DNA of 22,183 bases, from positions 1 through 22,183 of the forward strand of contig CAJLHL010000032.1 in the NCBI GenBank assembly GCA_905206455.1. The letters are read 5' to 3'. The notes beneath the pieces were generated by a model, which worked only from the letters and a program-made list of their open reading frames with translations, made no database searches and was not told where the DNA came from. The DNA comes from an uncultured Eubacteriales bacterium (GTDB taxonomy: Bacteria; Bacillota; Clostridia; Peptostreptococcales; Anaerovoracaceae). The position numbers and the translations under genes are program-made. Shown one piece after another: positions 20,600 through 22,183 of the stretch; position 1 is the first letter of the stretch, and every line of letters begins with the position of its first letter.

Positions 20600-20635
20600 A
20601 AAAAAATAAAAAAGGGGAAGCTCCGCAGCTTCCCC
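20600..20635 (-). terminator. intrinsic terminator between the lysis genes and the XRE gene
   Basis: On the minus strand GGGGAAGCT-gcgg-AGCTTCCCC (20635-20614) is followed by TTTTTTATTTTTTTG: a textbook terminator for transcripts coming from the endolysin side. Confidence 0.85.
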
Positions 20636-20775
20636 GCAATATTCAGCTTTCTGTATGGTACGATCGATATCATATCACGTCTTTTCTCTTCTGATTCAGT
20701 AATGCGCCGATCCCTGTTTTTCTGTATTTATTATAGTATAATCTCCCATACGCGATAGCAAGAAAAAAGCCAAAC

Positions 20776-20801
20776 AAAATCGATCCATGCGGATCGATTT
20801 T
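20776..20801 (-). terminator. hairpin just past the endolysin gene
   Basis: AAAATCGATCC-gcat-GGATCGATTTT, an 11-bp perfect stem 60 bases past the endolysin stop, with TTTTGTTTGG at its minus-strand end. It is a weak terminator or an mRNA-stabilising stem ahead of the stronger terminator at 20600-20635. Confidence 0.55.
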
Positions 20802-20860
20802 ATCCGCGCGCGTTCCGATTCATCGATACTGAAATTCTTTCGCCGCTTTTTTAAGATTTG

Positions 20861-21577
20861 TTATTTCCGTTCCGGCTCCCCTGAGACGGCCCTGTGAATC
20901 ATAGCCGCCGCTTCTTCTCTGGTGATGAAAGAACCGTATCTTTTACTGCCGTCGGGATCGCCCTGGATAATGCCGTTTTCTTCTGCCCACTTCCGATCTT
21001 TCTCCGACCAGTCGTGAGGCGCTTTCTGTGCTCTCGATTCCAAATAATTTTCCATCATATCGTTAAACTGTTCCTGCGTCATCTCTTCCCCCTTTTCTCT
21101 GATTTTCGCCGTGAAATATTTCCAGTCGATTTGATCCTTCATGTATTTATTATCCCTCAGAATCCGCGGACAATTTTTCCCCGACCAATGATGATGCTGA
21201 AAGACACTCCCAGGCTGAATTTCAAATTTATCCATAAGCTGTTTCGTCAGCCGCACCGCATTATCTACGGCCGCCTTGCGGCTGCCGCTCTCGCAGATTT
21301 CGATCGCGATGCTCTTCCGATTTCCCGTACCGCTGCCGCCGTCTCCGGCGTGCCAGGCAATCTCATTCGTTGGAAGTACCTGAATGATCTGCTTCTCATC
21401 ACAGACAAAGTGAAAAGACGCCTGACGCACAGAGTTTTTGCAGACATAGTCCGCTTCGTTCTGCGCTGTACTGGACGGATTTCCTGTGCTGTGGATCGTA
21501 ATAAACTGCGGAGTCATAGCGATACCGGGCCGCTGCGTTTTTCTGTTCCTTGGGATAATCTGCTGTTTAATCTGCAT
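20861..21577 (-). CDS. phage endolysin: N-acetylmuramoyl-L-alanine amidase with SLH-like C-terminus, 238 aa
   Basis: Zinc amidase (Amidase_2/PGRP fold) that cuts the bond between N-acetylmuramic acid and L-Ala at the end of a phage lytic cycle. Residues 15-150 form the amidase: His29 in 'QFITIHSTGNPS', then 'ASFHFVCDEKQIIQVLPTNE', and His128 with Cys136 in 'QHHHWSGKNCPRIL' as the other zinc ligands; Lys134 is the conserved active-site lysine. No signal peptide, so export needs the holin. The C-terminus 'WSEKDRKWAEENGIIQGDP...YGSFITREEAAAMIHRAV' (about 190-232) is one SLH-like module, common in clostridial phage lysins, probably for wall binding. The start ATG 21577 lies one base after the holin stop (TAA-T-ATG), so it is translationally coupled. 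Confidence 0.94.
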   Translation of the reverse strand: MQIKQQIIPRNRKTQRPGIAMTPQFITIHSTGNPSSTAQNEADYVCKNSVRQASFHFVCDEKQIIQVLPTNEIAWHAGDGGSGTGNRKSIAIEICESGSRKAAVDNAVRLTKQLMDKFEIQPGSVFQHHHWSGKNCPRILRDNKYMKDQIDWKYFTAKIREKGEEMTQEQFNDMMENYLESRAQKAPHDWSEKDRKWAEENGIIQGDPDGSKRYGSFITREEAAAMIHRAVSGEPERK

Positions 21578-21578
21578 A

Positions 21579-21827
21579 TTATCTCGCAGCCTTCCTTTCT
21601 TTTAAATAGGTATCTGCTTCTTTTGCTTCGCTGGTGAAGGAATTATTTTTCCACCACGCCCAGAGTGCCGCTGCCGCTGTAAACAACATGCTCAGACCAT
21701 CGGTGATCTGCCGCTCGTCGAAAGGCAGCACGGAATGACCTGTCATCGTCAGCACCTGGTTAATCAGGGCCACAATCAGTACGACCGTCCGAATAATTGT
21801 TCCCGTTGAAATATTACTGTTGCTCAT
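21579..21827 (-). CDS. phage holin, SPP1 family, 82 aa
   Basis: Small membrane protein that forms lesions in the cytoplasmic membrane and releases the endolysin. It matches SPP1-type holins: 'STGTIIRTVVLIVALINQVLTMTGHSVLPF' as helix 1, 'ITDGLSMLFTAAAALWAWWKNNSFT' as helix 2, and a charged C-terminal tail (KEADTYLKERKAAR). The length is typical. ATG 21827 has GGAGG upstream. It is flanked by the endolysin (one base downstream) and the small membrane protein (13 bases upstream). Confidence 0.94.
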   Translation of the reverse strand: MSNSNISTGTIIRTVVLIVALINQVLTMTGHSVLPFDERQITDGLSMLFTAAAALWAWWKNNSFTSEAKEADTYLKERKAAR

Positions 21828-21840
21828 ATGTATCCCTCCA

Positions 21841-22149
21841 TTACTGATTCTTCACAATCTGTTCTCTCTCGAACTCTCTGAATTCTTCCATCGCCATATT
21901 GTATTGTTCCAGGCCCTCCTCAATCTCTCCATTCGGAGATCCTCGCTTGATTGCCATCGCCACCGCACGGCTCAATTGTGCGGTGGCGACGAGAAGACTT
22001 ATCCGTAACATCTCACTTTTCCTTCGGTCTGCTTCTTTTTCATCGCGTACTATTTCGCGTCTCTTCTGACGGGAATTCCAGACCGAGAGAATGATGCCGG
22101 TGAGGAGACTGGGAAGGGCTGCCCATAAAATCTGTGAAAACATGTCCAC
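21841..22149 (-). CDS. small phage membrane protein upstream of the holin, 102 aa
   Basis: One transmembrane helix near the N-terminus (about residues 6-24, ILWAALPSLLTGIILSVW), then a basic stretch (NSRQKRREIVRDEKEADRRK) and a helical domain to the C-terminus (MLRISLLVATAQLSRAVAMAIKRG ... EEGLEQYNMAMEEFREFEREQ). Proteins of this size and topology are frequent just ahead of SPP1-type holins in clostridial prophages; the role may be accessory to the holin, but is not established. The start is uncertain: GGGAGG lies two bases before a TTG (22158), 11 before a GTG (22149, chosen) and 17 before an ATG (22143). The gene ends 13 bases before the holin. Confidence 0.8.
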   Translation of the reverse strand: MDMFSQILWAALPSLLTGIILSVWNSRQKRREIVRDEKEADRRKSEMLRISLLVATAQLSRAVAMAIKRGSPNGEIEEGLEQYNMAMEEFREFEREQIVKNQ

Positions 22150-22183
22150 TATTTTCAATGCCTCCCTTCACAGGATCTCAACT

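Noticed and set aside
20894..21637. Plus-strand frame of 247 codons opposite the endolysin
   Set aside because: Antisense shadow of the endolysin and holin genes, which have clear domains on the minus strand.

Overview
The window reads as chromosomal DNA of an anaerobic Gram-positive bacterium of the class Clostridia. The reasons are an oxygen-sensitive class III ribonucleotide reductase with its activase, a DUF3793/flavodoxin pair of the kind seen in gut clostridia, strong GGAGG ribosome binding sites, an SLH-anchored surface protein and a clostridial-type phage lysis cassette. The genus cannot be fixed from the sequence. Most genes lie on the minus strand.

Layout. 1-1430: a minus-strand operon of a DUF3793 protein and a small flavodoxin, behind a strong promoter with two palindromes of one design (GTTAG-N6-CTAAC, DtxR-like) and a terminator-like leader hairpin. 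1670-2570: HU and dUTPase. 2618-2873: two tandem copies of a 128-bp structured repeat. 2970-4140: a PadR regulator translationally coupled to a four-helix membrane protein. 4260-7350: the anaerobic ribonucleotide reductase operon nrdD-nrdG, with two NrdR-box-like sites upstream and a long terminator. 7567-11204: a hotdog thioesterase, a secreted DUF1002 protein, an isochorismatase-family hydrolase and an unknown single-pass membrane protein. 11324-12331: tmRNA (ssrA) with its partner smpB. 12574-14874: an S26-like membrane protein without visible catalytic residues, signal peptidase I, and an RluA-type pseudouridine synthase. 15205-15687: a membrane protein with a YceG/MltG-like N-terminal module only.

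15808-20133 looks like a decayed integrated element. It starts at tRNA-Arg(ACG), whose last 39 bases recur at 20045-20083 with five differences, all G-to-A or C-to-T. Just inside the tRNA lies the C-terminal remnant of a tyrosine recombinase. The cargo is a small cupin and a 952-residue secreted beta-helix/InlB-repeat/SLH protein. Beyond the second att-like copy lie an XRE regulator and a phage lysis module (small membrane protein, SPP1-type holin, amidase endolysin) that runs to the window end. The tRNA-Arg locus may therefore have taken up more than one element.

I found no CRISPR array and no complete transposase. The least explained structures are the iron-type leader at 1246-1424, the tandem repeat at 2618, the decayed tRNA-anchored island, and the 15-bp inverted repeats that bracket the upstream region of the SLH gene.
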